From Streptomyces sp. HUAS ZL42 (lineage in GTDB: Bacteria; Actinomycetota; Actinomycetes; Streptomycetales; Streptomycetaceae), in contig NZ_CP160403.1 in the NCBI RefSeq assembly GCF_040782645.1, positions 2,542,001 to 2,606,000 on the forward strand: a DNA stretch of 64,000 nt, read 5' to 3'. The notes beneath the pieces were generated by a model, which was given only the letters and a program-made list of their open reading frames with translations, did no database searches and was not told where the DNA came from. How positions within the stretch are numbered: position 1 is the first letter of the stretch; every line of letters starts with the position of its first letter. Shown here in pieces: positions 16,113 through 25,124 of the stretch. A program made the position numbers and the translations under genes.

Positions 16113-19100
16113 CTACATGGGAGTGATGCTCACCTCTTCGAACTGGGTGGTGCTGCGGACCTGGGGGCTGCGCGAGCAGACGACGAGGCCCACGTAGTAG
16201 GGGGCGTCACCGAAGCCGGGGATGTCTCCCGCGGCGAGGGGGGTCCAGGTGACGCCGCCGTCGGTGGAGGCGTACGCGGTGAAAGCGGTCCCGGCGCGCT
16301 TCAGCCGCAGCAGGCAGGGGGCGGTGACCGTGCCGTTGCCCGTGAAGGTGGACCTTCCGGCCACCGTGGTGCGCAGCATGAGCTGCGCGCTGCTCCCGCC
16401 GCTGACGATCGCCCCGGCCGCCTGGTCGAACGGCGAGAGCGACTTGGCCATCAGCAGGCCGACCCGGTCGGCGGTGGCGCCGGTACGGGAGACCAGCCGG
16501 GCGGTGACCTCGCAGTCGCCGCTGACCGGCTGCCGTACGAACTGCCCCGTCATTCCCTGGTTGTTGACGGTGAGGTCGACGCCCGCGCCCCGCACGGTGA
16601 ACGTCCCGTCGCTGTACGAGGTACTGCCCGGCGTGCGGATCGCCACGACTCCGAGGGTCCCGAACTCCCGGTCGTCGAGGACGGTGTCGCCGAGATCGCC
16701 GTACGTCCACGGGCCGGGCGGGGGTGTGCCGACCGTGAGGGTGAGGGTGCCGGTCCCGTCGCCGGCCGCGTTGCCCGCGGTCGTGGTGAGCGTGAACTCG
16801 CCCGTCTCGTTGGGGGTTCCGCAGATCAGGCCGGTGCGCCTGTCCACGCGGAGGCCGTCGGGCAGGCCGTCCGCGGTGAACCGTACGGGCTCGTGCGTGG
16901 CCCGCAGCAGATGGCGGAACTCGACGCCCTGGTTGGCGAACGCCGTGGTGGCGGAGGTGAGTTGTGGCACGGAAGGCGTCGGCATCTGCGCGGAGGCGGA
17001 CTCCGACAGCGGGCCGCGCCCGCCGCTGTTCGTCTTCGCGACGACGTAGTGGTACGTCGTGCCGGGTGTGCCGGTGGCGTCCGCGTACTGGACGCGGGTG
17101 CCGAACCCGACGGCACCGATGCCGGTCGCGATGGTGTGGTACGGGCCGTCGGTGTCCGTGGCGCGCAGCACCTTGAACCGGGCGCAGAGGTCCGGATCGG
17201 TCCAGGCCAGTTCGACGGCGTCGGCGCCGCTGGTGGCCCGCAGGCCCGTGGCCGTAAGGGCCGGGCGGGGCGGGGACCAGACCTCGCCGGTGGCGGCGGA
17301 GGTCACGCTGACGTTGTCGAAGGCGCCGGTGCCGGTCTCGGCGTACTCCTCGTCGACGCCGAGGCAGGAGGTCAGGACGAGTCCCGCGTACGCGGTGTGC
17401 CCCAACTCGACCTCGGTGGTGCCGACTTCGGTCCAGCGGATGCCGTCCGGGGAGATCTCTCCCGTGCAGCGGCGGCCCTTGCGGGTCACGCGCACCCAGT
17501 AGGGCGCGCGCAGCCGGTAACCGTCGCCGGCGCCCTCGACGTACGGAGCCTCGAGCGGGGTCGCCGACTCGGGCAGGGTGCCCAGGCTTGAGATCGGGAA
17601 GGCGGCCGAGGTGGTGATCGCCTGCTGCTGGGAGGGCGGCACGGGCGTGCTGCCGGTGGCGGAGATCTCCGCACCCGCCGAGGGACGGACGGACCACACT
17701 CCGCTCCAGGTGTGCAGCGGCAGCCCCTGGATCAGCATCGAGGCGTGCGCCGCGCCCGGGTCGAGGGAGTCGCGGAGAGTGACTCCGATCTTGGAGTACT
17801 GGGAGCTGAGCGGGAACACGATCCGCGCGGTGACCGCGCCGTCGCCGGACAGCTGCAGGTGGACGAGGCGGTAGGTGTCGGCCGTGCCGCTCGCCTCCAG
17901 CACGAACCGCTCTCCGTCGAAGGCGGCGGAGCCGGGGATCCGCACGTCGCCGAGGTCCTGGGTGGACCAGGGCTCGGGAAGGCCCGCGGTGGCGGCGGCG
18001 ATGCTCGAAGGTCCGCTGGTTCCCAGGGAGTTGGAGGCGGTGACCGTGTAGTAGTACCTGCGGCCCCGGCTCGCCTCACCGTCGCTGTACGCCGGTTTGT
18101 CGACGCCGGAGGCGATCTCCTCGTAGGGGCCCTCGGGGCGGGTGGCCCGCTGGACGGTGTATGTGCTCGCCCATGCGGAGGGCACCCAGGTCACCGTGAC
18201 GTCCCGGTCGCCGCCCACCGCGGTGACGCCCGCCGGAGCCGTGGGCACGTCCGGCGAGGGAGCCTTCGTGCCCGCGTAGGCGAAGGTGCCGAAGCTGGGC
18301 AGGTCGTCGTTGCTGCCCTCGACGACGCGGGCACCGCCGGTGCCGCGGAAGACGGCCGCCTTGGTGTACGGGGTGTCGAGGCCGCGGACGCCCGCGTAGT
18401 GGGCGTAGTACATCTCGTAGATCGGCGGAATGTTGCCGCGGACCTTGTCGGAGACGGAGGTCTTGATGTACTTGCCGGTACGGTCCAGGTCGGGGGTGAA
18501 GGGGACGTCGCCGCCGAGGTTGTAGCGGGCGGCGTACTCGGCGTTCGCGAGAATGCGGTTGCCGTCCAAGGCCCACAGGTCGACGCCCTGGTTCCAGGCG
18601 ACCTGGGCGGCATCGCCCATCAGGCCGACGGCGAGCTGCTCGTGGCCCTGGTCGCGGCCGCTCTCCTGGCCCTGGCCCGCGTCGGTGACGACGCGGTTGC
18701 CGACGCTGCCGTTGCCCGCGCCGGCCGCGGCGAACCGCAGGGCGTCCTCGAAGAGGACGGGTTCCTCGCAGAACACGGCGATGGCCAGGACGGACTGAAT
18801 GGACGTCAGGTCCCAGTTGCCGTTGGCGTAGAGCATGTAGCCGGAGATCGCCGGATACCAGACGTCCAGGAAGGACCGCTCGCAACGGGCGATGTCGGAC
18901 TCCGCCCATCCGTCGTAGCCGCTGTGGCGCAGCAGCTCGGCGGCGTTGACGAACTTGAAGACCTGCAGACCCGCGCCGAGCGGGCCGTCGGCCCCGGTGA
19001 TCGCCGCGAGGGACGCCGACCAGGCGTTGAGGATGTCCCGGGCCTTGTCCGCGTTGGCGCGGTTGCCGGTGACGCACCACATCAGCGCGTTCTGGTAGGC

Positions 19101-19454
19101 GGCGGCCGAGTCGGCGACGGCCTGGTTCTGGAAGTTGGTGGGGCCGCGGCCCCAGGAGGTGATCTGGCCGGTGTTCTGGATCGTGTAGGTGGCCTTCGAG
19201 CGGGCGTGGCCCGCGAACGTCAGGAAACCGTTGTAGATGGGCGATTCCTGCGCGGCGACCGCGGCCTTCATGCGTGCGAGGTCGGCGGCGCTGTGCAGCA
19301 GTCCGGGGTGGGTGAAGGCCCGGAGCGCGGTCTTGTCGTCCTGGGCCCACGCCGCCGCGGCGGAGGCGGACAGCAGTCCGCCTCCGGCCGCGACCACGAG
19401 CCCCGCCGCGCCGAGGAAGGACCGTCGGCTGAGAGGAAGCACGGGTGACTCCAT
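16113..19454 (-). CDS. Tat-exported multidomain alginate-lyase-fold protein with FN3, beta-sandwich and Ig-like domains
   Basis: 1113-residue secreted protein. Domains read from the sequence: Tat signal (LSRRSFLGAAGL); alginate-lyase-superfamily toroid (about 45-390) with FTHPGLLHS, YQNALMWCV, GNWDLTSIQ and ESGRDQGHEQL; fibronectin type III (about 400-490); beta-sandwich of the laminin-G/DUF1349 type (about 495-720); second FN3 (about 730-820); putative Ig/cadherin-like He_PIG domain (about 830-905, FANQGVEFRHLLRAT); second beta-sandwich (about 915-1113). The catalytic half is paralogous to the gene at 14803, while the accessory modules probably bind glycan or span the cell wall. It lies between the GH28-like gene (17 nt) and the smaller paralogue (26 nt). 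Substrate unknown. Confidence 0.82.
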   Translation of the reverse strand: MESPVLPLSRRSFLGAAGLVVAAGGGLLSASAAAAWAQDDKTALRAFTHPGLLHSAADLARMKAAVAAQESPIYNGFLTFAGHARSKATYTIQNTGQITSWGRGPTNFQNQAVADSAAAYQNALMWCVTGNRANADKARDILNAWSASLAAITGADGPLGAGLQVFKFVNAAELLRHSGYDGWAESDIARCERSFLDVWYPAISGYMLYANGNWDLTSIQSVLAIAVFCEEPVLFEDALRFAAAGAGNGSVGNRVVTDAGQGQESGRDQGHEQLAVGLMGDAAQVAWNQGVDLWALDGNRILANAEYAARYNLGGDVPFTPDLDRTGKYIKTSVSDKVRGNIPPIYEMYYAHYAGVRGLDTPYTKAAVFRGTGGARVVEGSNDDLPSFGTFAYAGTKAPSPDVPTAPAGVTAVGGDRDVTVTWVPSAWASTYTVQRATRPEGPYEEIASGVDKPAYSDGEASRGRRYYYTVTASNSLGTSGPSSIAAATAGLPEPWSTQDLGDVRIPGSAAFDGERFVLEASGTADTYRLVHLQLSGDGAVTARIVFPLSSQYSKIGVTLRDSLDPGAAHASMLIQGLPLHTWSGVWSVRPSAGAEISATGSTPVPPSQQQAITTSAAFPISSLGTLPESATPLEAPYVEGAGDGYRLRAPYWVRVTRKGRRCTGEISPDGIRWTEVGTTEVELGHTAYAGLVLTSCLGVDEEYAETGTGAFDNVSVTSAATGEVWSPPRPALTATGLRATSGADAVELAWTDPDLCARFKVLRATDTDGPYHTIATGIGAVGFGTRVQYADATGTPGTTYHYVVAKTNSGGRGPLSESASAQMPTPSVPQLTSATTAFANQGVEFRHLLRATHEPVRFTADGLPDGLRVDRRTGLICGTPNETGEFTLTTTAGNAAGDGTGTLTLTVGTPPPGPWTYGDLGDTVLDDREFGTLGVVAIRTPGSTSYSDGTFTVRGAGVDLTVNNQGMTGQFVRQPVSGDCEVTARLVSRTGATADRVGLLMAKSLSPFDQAAGAIVSGGSSAQLMLRTTVAGRSTFTGNGTVTAPCLLRLKRAGTAFTAYASTDGGVTWTPLAAGDIPGFGDAPYYVGLVVCSRSPQVRSTTQFEEVSITPM

Positions 19455-19471
19455 GGTTCAGAGGTGCCGCA

Positions 19472-21256
19472 TCACGCGTGCTGGACGGTGAGCGTGAGGG
19501 TCTGGGTCGCGGTGCCCACGCTGTTGGTGGCCGAGACGGTGACCGCGAAGGTGCCGACGTTGTCCGTGACCTTGCCGGAGATCAGACCGGTGGCGGTGTC
19601 GATGTCCAGGCCCTTCGGCAGTCCCGCGGCGTCGAACGACGTCGGCAGTTCGCTGGCCGTGATCAGGTGGTTGAAGACCTGGTTCTTGGTGGCCGTGGCC
19701 TGGTCCGGGCTGCTGACCTGGGGTGCGTTGGTGGACGTGGCGTCGGTGGAGCTCAGGAACCGCGAGTTCACCACGTGCTCGTTGGCGTACGCCGGCATCA
19801 TGTCCTCGAACTTGTACCAGCCGGGCTTCTTCATCCCCTTGCCGATGAACTTGCCGTTGATGACGAGGTTCTGGAACGTCACGTTCTTGATGGCGTGGTC
19901 CGCGTCGTAGCCGACCATGATGGACGGGTTGGCATGCGTGCCGTTGTAGGACAGGTTCTTGATGTACACGCCGTCGATGCCGCGGCCGATGGAGGTGTTG
20001 TACTTGGTGTTGTACATGACCCGCATGTTGATCAGCTGACCCCAGCGGAAGTCCTCCACCCGGATGTCCTGGAAGCGAGCGTTCTTCACCAGGTTGCTGT
20101 CGCCCGGGTTGAGCGCGATACAGCCCTGGTAGTCCATCTGCGGTTCGCGGTGGTCAAGGATGTCGATGTTGCTGAAGACCAGGTTCTCGATGACCTCCGG
20201 GGTGTCGCTGTTGCCGTGCGTGCCGACGTTGATCGGATGCGCGACGTCCGCCCAGAGTGTGGAGTTGCGAACGGTGACATTGCGGACGTCGCCGTAGTAG
20301 TCCCAGCGGTGGCCGTAGATCGCGATGCAGTCGTCGGCATTGCGCATCCAGACCTTGTCGATGAGGACGTCCTGGCTGGAGAAGATGTCGATGCCGTCGC
20401 CCCACTGGCCATGGCTGTAGGAGTGGAAGTTGCGTACGGTGACCTGCTTCGACTGGCCGATCGTGCACGCGTAGCCGCTGCTCGGGTTGAGCACCATGAT
20501 GCCGTCGATCTCGATGTTCTTGGAGTACTGGAGCAGGACGCCGCTCGGCGAGTTGTACAGCACGCCGCGGCCGCGCAGCCCGGCGTTCTCGACGTCGACG
20601 AACTCCACCCGGGAGGTCAGCACGGCGCCGCCGGCCAGGTAAACCGTCTTGCCGCTGGGCACCTTCACCACGTTGTCGGTGGTCTTGTGCAGGCCCGGAC
20701 CGAAGTAGATGACGTCCGGGTCGTCGGGGTCGGGTACGTGCGACTCGATCGGGTTGGCGTGCAGCTGCAGGTTGTCGAAGATCTCACCGTTGATCTCGAT
20801 GGAGAGGTTGCGCGGCTCGGTGAGGGTGAAACTGACCGTGGCGCCGTCCACCGTGAACTGGGTGCCGTACGACAGCGGGCGGATCCGCGCGCTGCCTATG
20901 GTGCCCTTGGACGAGGTGACGGCGACCTCCACGGTGCCGTCGAAGTCGAACGTGGCGACGGAGGAGTTGTAGACCGGACCGCTGCCCGTGTCCGCGTTGA
21001 TCCACTTCGCTCTGGCGCGGTAGACGGGCACCGTCTGCCATTCGCCGCCCGGGGTACGGGCCTTGACCGTGAAGCTCGAGTTGGTGGGAACCCCAGTCGG
21101 GATGGGGTACACCACCAGCTTGTCGGGCGCACCGGGAGTGTCGTCGGCTCTCGCCGTACCGGCCGCCGCACCGATCAGTGAGTACGCGGCGGCGGTGGCA
21201 CCCGCTGCCTGGAGAAGAGTACGCCGGGACAGTCCGGTGCTCTGGGTGTCGTTCAT
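19472..21256 (-). CDS. Tat-exported right-handed beta-helix glycosidase, GH28/GH49-like
   Basis: 594-residue secreted protein: Tat signal (LSRRTLLQAAGA, about 9-20), an N-terminal beta-sandwich (about 40-160), a parallel beta-helix (about 165-505) and a C-terminal Ig-like He_PIG domain (about 515-594, NQVFNHLITASELP). The helix carries WGDGIDIFSS and NADDCIAIYG, the paired-Asp pattern of clan GH-N (GH28 polygalacturonases, GH49 dextranases), then HPINVGTHG in place of the usual GHG-type loop. The N-terminal sandwich before the helix is more GH49-like. It follows the second permease by 47 nt, so it is in the same operon. It probably hydrolyses the glycan whose fragments the ABC system imports. 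Confidence 0.78.
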   Translation of the reverse strand: MNDTQSTGLSRRTLLQAAGATAAAYSLIGAAAGTARADDTPGAPDKLVVYPIPTGVPTNSSFTVKARTPGGEWQTVPVYRARAKWINADTGSGPVYNSSVATFDFDGTVEVAVTSSKGTIGSARIRPLSYGTQFTVDGATVSFTLTEPRNLSIEINGEIFDNLQLHANPIESHVPDPDDPDVIYFGPGLHKTTDNVVKVPSGKTVYLAGGAVLTSRVEFVDVENAGLRGRGVLYNSPSGVLLQYSKNIEIDGIMVLNPSSGYACTIGQSKQVTVRNFHSYSHGQWGDGIDIFSSQDVLIDKVWMRNADDCIAIYGHRWDYYGDVRNVTVRNSTLWADVAHPINVGTHGNSDTPEVIENLVFSNIDILDHREPQMDYQGCIALNPGDSNLVKNARFQDIRVEDFRWGQLINMRVMYNTKYNTSIGRGIDGVYIKNLSYNGTHANPSIMVGYDADHAIKNVTFQNLVINGKFIGKGMKKPGWYKFEDMMPAYANEHVVNSRFLSSTDATSTNAPQVSSPDQATATKNQVFNHLITASELPTSFDAAGLPKGLDIDTATGLISGKVTDNVGTFAVTVSATNSVGTATQTLTLTVQHA

Positions 21257-21303
21257 GGAGCATTTCCTTCAGTAAGGGGGAGAGATGAGAGATACGAGAG
21301 AGG

Positions 21304-22176
21304 TCACTTGAGCCCGGAGGTGGACATCCCGGCCACGAAACCGCGCTGGGCGATGAGGAAGATCAGCAGGATCGGGACGACGTACATCACCGAGGCGGCG
21401 GCCTGCAGTTCGGGGACGGGCGTGCCGGCCTCACTGACGTAGGTGGTCATCACGGCGACGGCGAGGGTCGTGCGGTCGGTGGACAGCAGCAGCTGCGGGG
21501 CGATGTAGTCGCCCCAGGTCCAGGTGAAGGCGATGATGAAGCTCGCGGACAGCACGGGCCAGGACTGCGGCAGGAAGATCCTCCAGAAGATCGACGAGTA
21601 TCCGCAGCCGTCGACGATCGCGGCCTCCTCCAGTTCGCGGGGCATGCCCGCGAAGAACTGCCGGAACAGGAAGATCAGGTACGGCGCGGCCGACAGACCC
21701 CACAGAACCCACGGCCAGTACGTGTCGACCATCCCGAGCTTGGCGAAGATCAGGTAGGTCGGCAGCAGCGTGATCATCTGCGGCAGCATCATCGAGCCGA
21801 GGAGGACACCGAACAGCACCTTCTTGCCGGGCGCGTCGAGGCGGGCGAACCCGAAGCCGACCCAGGCCGAGCTGAGGGTGACGAGTGTGGCGTAGATGAG
21901 GGCGATGACCAGGGAGTTACGGGCGTAGCCGAGGAAGTCGATCTGGTTGAAGGCGTCGGCGAAGTTGTGCCACTGGAAGGCGGCGGGCAGCCAGTGCACG
22001 GGTGATGCGGCCAGTTCGCCCTGGGTCTTCAGGCCGGAGAGGATCAGCCAGCCGAAGGGGCCGAGGAACAGGCCGGTGACGGAGACGAGGACCGTGTAGA
22101 GGAGGAGGCGCTTGGCGCGCACCCGCACGCGGACGTCGGTCGTCGATGACTTGGGCGGCAGGGTGGTGGCGGTCAC
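21304..22176 (-). CDS. Carbohydrate ABC transporter permease (MalG/CUT1 type)
   Basis: 290-residue inner-membrane protein with about six membrane helices and the CUT1 coupling loop EEAAIVDGCGYSSIFWRIFLP, which docks onto the ATPase. It pairs with the permease encoded upstream. The start is GTG 22176 (VTATTLPP), overlapping the upstream stop by 4 nt (GTGA). No ATPase gene is present in this operon; streptomycetes usually energise such importers with a shared MsiK-type ATPase encoded elsewhere, so that is inferred here. Confidence 0.93.
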   Translation of the reverse strand: MTATTLPPKSSTTDVRVRVRAKRLLLYTVLVSVTGLFLGPFGWLILSGLKTQGELAASPVHWLPAAFQWHNFADAFNQIDFLGYARNSLVIALIYATLVTLSSAWVGFGFARLDAPGKKVLFGVLLGSMMLPQMITLLPTYLIFAKLGMVDTYWPWVLWGLSAAPYLIFLFRQFFAGMPRELEEAAIVDGCGYSSIFWRIFLPQSWPVLSASFIIAFTWTWGDYIAPQLLLSTDRTTLAVAVMTTYVSEAGTPVPELQAAASVMYVVPILLIFLIAQRGFVAGMSTSGLK

Positions 22177-23171
22177 TTCTTCGCCTCCGGGTCGACGTTG
22201 TAGAACACCGCGCCGGACGTGAACTTGAAGATGAGTCCGGTCACGACGAGGATCAGGACGAAGAGCACCCACAGCAGCGCGGAGGCGTAGCCGTAGCGGC
22301 CGAGCGCGAAGTACTGCGCGAACACGTGCATCATGTACAGGTAGTTGGACTGCGGGACCGTGGTGATGCCGCTGGTGTCGCCCAGCGGGGCCAGCAGAAG
22401 CGGCATGATGGTCTGCACCGAGGCGATCATTCCGGTCACCGTCTGGAAGAGCAGGACGGGCGACAGCAGCGGCACGGTGATACTGCGGAAGGTGCGCCAG
22501 GCACTCGCCCCGTCGATGCGGGAGGCCTCGTGGAGTTCCCGGGGTACGTCCTGGAGCCCTGCCAGCGAGATGATCATGACGTTTCCGGCAGCCCAGAGCA
22601 CCGTCATCAGCAGCACATAGCGGGCGTAGGGGTCGGCGAGCCAGCCCACGGCGTCGATGCCGAAGAAGGTCAGAACGCCGTTGGTCGCACCGGAGTTCTG
22701 GTCGAAGAGCAACTTGAAGGCGAGACCCGCGCCCACCGGCGGCACCACGGCCGGCAGATAGAGCAGCGTGCGGAACAGACCGCGCGCCTTGATCGGCCGG
22801 TTGACCAGCACGGCCAGGGCGAGCCCCGCGATGATCGACAGTGGCACCGAGGTCACCGCGAACAGGCCCGCCCGGCCCAGTGCGTCCCAGGTGACCGGAT
22901 CGTTCAGCAACTCGCGGTAGTTGCCGAGTCCGACGTACTGCCAGTTGGGCGAGATGCCGTCGAACGTGGTGAAGCTCAGCCACAGCGCGTACACCATCGG
23001 GGTGACGGTCAGCAGCAGGAAACCGATGATCCAGGGCGAGGTGAACATGTAGAACGCCCGGTGCCTGCGCGCGGTCATGGACGTCCGCGGCCCGGCGTCG
23101 GCGCGTGCGCGTCCGGCGCTCGCGGCGGCGCCCGGCCGGTCCGCGACGGGGGAGATCTGATCGACCGTCAT
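22173..23171 (-). CDS. Carbohydrate ABC transporter permease (MalF/CUT1 type)
   Basis: 332-residue permease with a long N-terminal tail and about six membrane helices (first around 38-58, PWIIGFLLLTVTPMVYALWL). The EAA loop reads EASRIDGASAWRTFRSITVP. ATG 23171 overlaps the stop of the binding-protein gene (ATGA), so translation is coupled. It is the heterodimer partner of the permease at 21304. Confidence 0.93.
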   Translation of the reverse strand: MTVDQISPVADRPGAAASAGRARADAGPRTSMTARRHRAFYMFTSPWIIGFLLLTVTPMVYALWLSFTTFDGISPNWQYVGLGNYRELLNDPVTWDALGRAGLFAVTSVPLSIIAGLALAVLVNRPIKARGLFRTLLYLPAVVPPVGAGLAFKLLFDQNSGATNGVLTFFGIDAVGWLADPYARYVLLMTVLWAAGNVMIISLAGLQDVPRELHEASRIDGASAWRTFRSITVPLLSPVLLFQTVTGMIASVQTIMPLLLAPLGDTSGITTVPQSNYLYMMHVFAQYFALGRYGYASALLWVLFVLILVVTGLIFKFTSGAVFYNVDPEAKK

Positions 23172-24517
23172 CCCACTTGCTCCTTACCGCGCTTCAGCTG
23201 CTCGTTGATGGCCGAGTTCAGACGCCCGGCGAGGGTTTCGACGGAGATCTGGCCGTTCATCGCGGCGGGGGCGATCTGGTTGAAGAGGGCGTCGACCGCG
23301 TCCGCCCTGCTGTAGGGGGTGAAGGAGACCACCGAGAAGTGCTCCAACTCGTTGTCCTGCACCTTCAGCACCTGCTTCTGGTAGTCCTCCTTGGCCGGCA
23401 TCAGCGAACGCAGCGACTTCAGGGTGGGGATGCCCCAGCCTCCGGAGGCACGCGCCTTGGCAGGCTCCTCGCCGAAGAACCACTCGAAGACCCGCCATGC
23501 GGCGTCCTTGTTCTTCGCCCCGCGCGGCATCCACAGGCCGGTTCCGCCCTGGCAGGCGCTGATCCGCGGGCCGCCCGCGAAGACCGGGGCCGGTGCCAGA
23601 CGGGACACCTCCGCCAGCTTCTTGTCGGCGCCGATCATGCCGCCCATCCAGTAGCCGGAGTTCGACATGGCCAGCCGCCCGGCCTGGTAGGTGGGCCCGT
23701 CCCAGCCGTTGGGGTCGGGCTGGATGAGACTCGGCCCGACCTTGGTGCTGCAGTAGTCGATGTACCAGGCCAGCGCCTTGCGGGCCTCGGGGGTGGTGAA
23801 GTCGACCCGGGAGAAGTCGTCGTTGAAGAGGCTGCCTCCGGCGGACGCCGTCATGGTCGCCAGGAGCGTGGACCGGGTCAGTCCGCCGTAGCTGCCGCCG
23901 AAGACCGTGGTCTGGCCGTTCTTGCGCTGCACGAGGCGCTTGGCGGTGTCCATCCACTCCTCGTACGTGACCGGCTCGGTCTCCGGCGGATACTCGACGC
24001 CGCCCTTGTCGAAGGCCGCGGTGTTGTACCAGAACATCGAGTCCTGGGAGAAGTCCTTCGCCATGCCGTAGCGCGGGCCCTTGCCCTGGGTGCGGCCGTC
24101 GAACCGCCACAGGTCGTTGACGGGGTCCAGGTCGTCGAGTCTGAGGACGCTGCTCCGGGCGAAGTAGGGATCCAGCTCCTCCGCCACGTCGCGCGCCGCG
24201 AAGAACGGCGAGTCCACCGCACCGACACCGCGCACCAGGTCGGGCGGGTTGCCGCTGGTGAGCATCGCGATCAGCTTGGTGATGTCGAACTTCACCAGGA
24301 CGATCTTGATGCCGAGGTCCTTCTTCGCCTGCTGGACCTGCTCCGGGAGGATGTCCCCGGAGTTGACCATCACGGTGACGGTCTCACCCGATCCGCCGAC
24401 CCCGCTGGACACCTGCATCGCGCAGCCGCTCAGCGCCGCCGCACCGGCCACGGCACCGCCGGCCGACAGGGCGAGGAATCGGCGCCGACTGGGGGGAGCA
24501 CCGGCGTGCGAGCGCAT
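23168..24517 (-). CDS. Sugar ABC transporter substrate-binding lipoprotein (CUT1)
   Basis: 449-residue extracellular binding protein, first gene of the seven-gene glycan operon. Seen: a twin-arginine lipoprotein signal (SRRRFLALSAGG followed by the lipobox ALSGC) and a type I SBP fold with NPPDLVRG, WDGPTYQAGRLAMSNSGYW and GGTGLWMPRGAK. ATG 24517 (MRSHAGAP) is chosen because AAGGTGAGG precedes it; an upstream ATG at 24556 would break the signal peptide. The promoter carries the perfect operator at 24572-24589, so control by one of the LacI paralogues is likely. The ligand is probably an oligosaccharide made by the lyase and glycosidase genes downstream. Confidence 0.92.
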   Translation of the reverse strand: MRSHAGAPPSRRRFLALSAGGAVAGAAALSGCAMQVSSGVGGSGETVTVMVNSGDILPEQVQQAKKDLGIKIVLVKFDITKLIAMLTSGNPPDLVRGVGAVDSPFFAARDVAEELDPYFARSSVLRLDDLDPVNDLWRFDGRTQGKGPRYGMAKDFSQDSMFWYNTAAFDKGGVEYPPETEPVTYEEWMDTAKRLVQRKNGQTTVFGGSYGGLTRSTLLATMTASAGGSLFNDDFSRVDFTTPEARKALAWYIDYCSTKVGPSLIQPDPNGWDGPTYQAGRLAMSNSGYWMGGMIGADKKLAEVSRLAPAPVFAGGPRISACQGGTGLWMPRGAKNKDAAWRVFEWFFGEEPAKARASGGWGIPTLKSLRSLMPAKEDYQKQVLKVQDNELEHFSVVSFTPYSRADAVDALFNQIAPAAMNGQISVETLAGRLNSAINEQLKRGKEQVG

Positions 24518-24571
24518 GAAGGCCTCACCTTCTGTGTTCGGGAAAAACGGCTCCACCGGCGGCAGTAACAG

Positions 24572-24589
24572 GTAGCAACCGGTTGCTAC
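24572..24589. promoter_or_regulatory. Perfect 18-bp LacI-type operator
   Basis: GTAGCAACCGGTTGCTAC is a perfect palindrome 55 bp upstream of the binding-protein start (minus strand). A near copy (16 of 18 positions) is at 28008-28025 before the second binding-protein gene. Confidence 0.75.
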
Positions 24590-24835
24590 GGCCAGGTGGG
24601 CAGAGCTTCTTCCGCGCGAGGTGGTGCGTCAAGGGGCTCGGCAGACTTTCGAAAACTCTGGGCGACGCGTTTGAGACGTTCGACGGCCTGCCCGCGATGG
24701 GCGCCGGACCTCAGGAAATGCCGTCTGAACTGGGGAAACGGCTGCTCCGAGGCCCAAGGCGAAGGGCTCACGAATCAGTCATGCAGGCCTCCGGCATCCG
24801 AAGCCGGGAGGGCGCGGCTTGGGCGAACCGGACGG

Positions 24836-24845
24836 CAACCGGTTG
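24836..24845. promoter_or_regulatory. Additional CAACCGGTTG half-length operator
   Basis: A 10-bp perfect palindrome with the same AACCGGTT core, in the 607-bp divergent gap 24518-25124 and 247 bp from the main operator. It could allow looping or serve the dehydrogenase gene. Apart from this and the motifs at 25016-25026 and 25095-25106, the gap shows no supported gene. Confidence 0.45.
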
Positions 24846-25015
24846 TGACCGGCCCCGCCACGCCCCACGGGAAACACGGCCCCCCGGAAACCTGTTACAG
24901 CGCCGCCCCGCGAGCCCGCGCACTCACCGCCCTGGCCTCCCATTCCCGCAGCAACAGCACCCCTTCCGACCGCCTGACCGGGCCTGACATGCGCCTTTGG
25001 CGCCGGCCACCGGTC

Positions 25016-25026
25016 GAAAAATTTCC
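25016..25026. promoter_or_regulatory. GAAA..TTTCC motif, first of a pair
   Basis: GAAAAATTTCC, an AT-rich inverted repeat in otherwise GC-rich DNA, about 100 bp before the dehydrogenase start. A similar GAAAATGTTTCC is at 25095-25106. The pair may bind a regulator; there is no direct evidence. Confidence 0.3.
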
Positions 25027-25124
25027 AGCAGGGGCAACACCCCGCAGCGATTGACCCTGCCTCCACGCCAGATCTACGGTAGAAGCCGCTTTCAGAAAAT
25101 GTTTCCGACGTACTCAGGAGAGAC

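Noticed and set aside
24583..25054. Plus-strand frames in the gap between the binding protein and dehydrogenase genes
   Set aside because: No family motif and poor composition; the stretch is better explained as a control region with palindromes.
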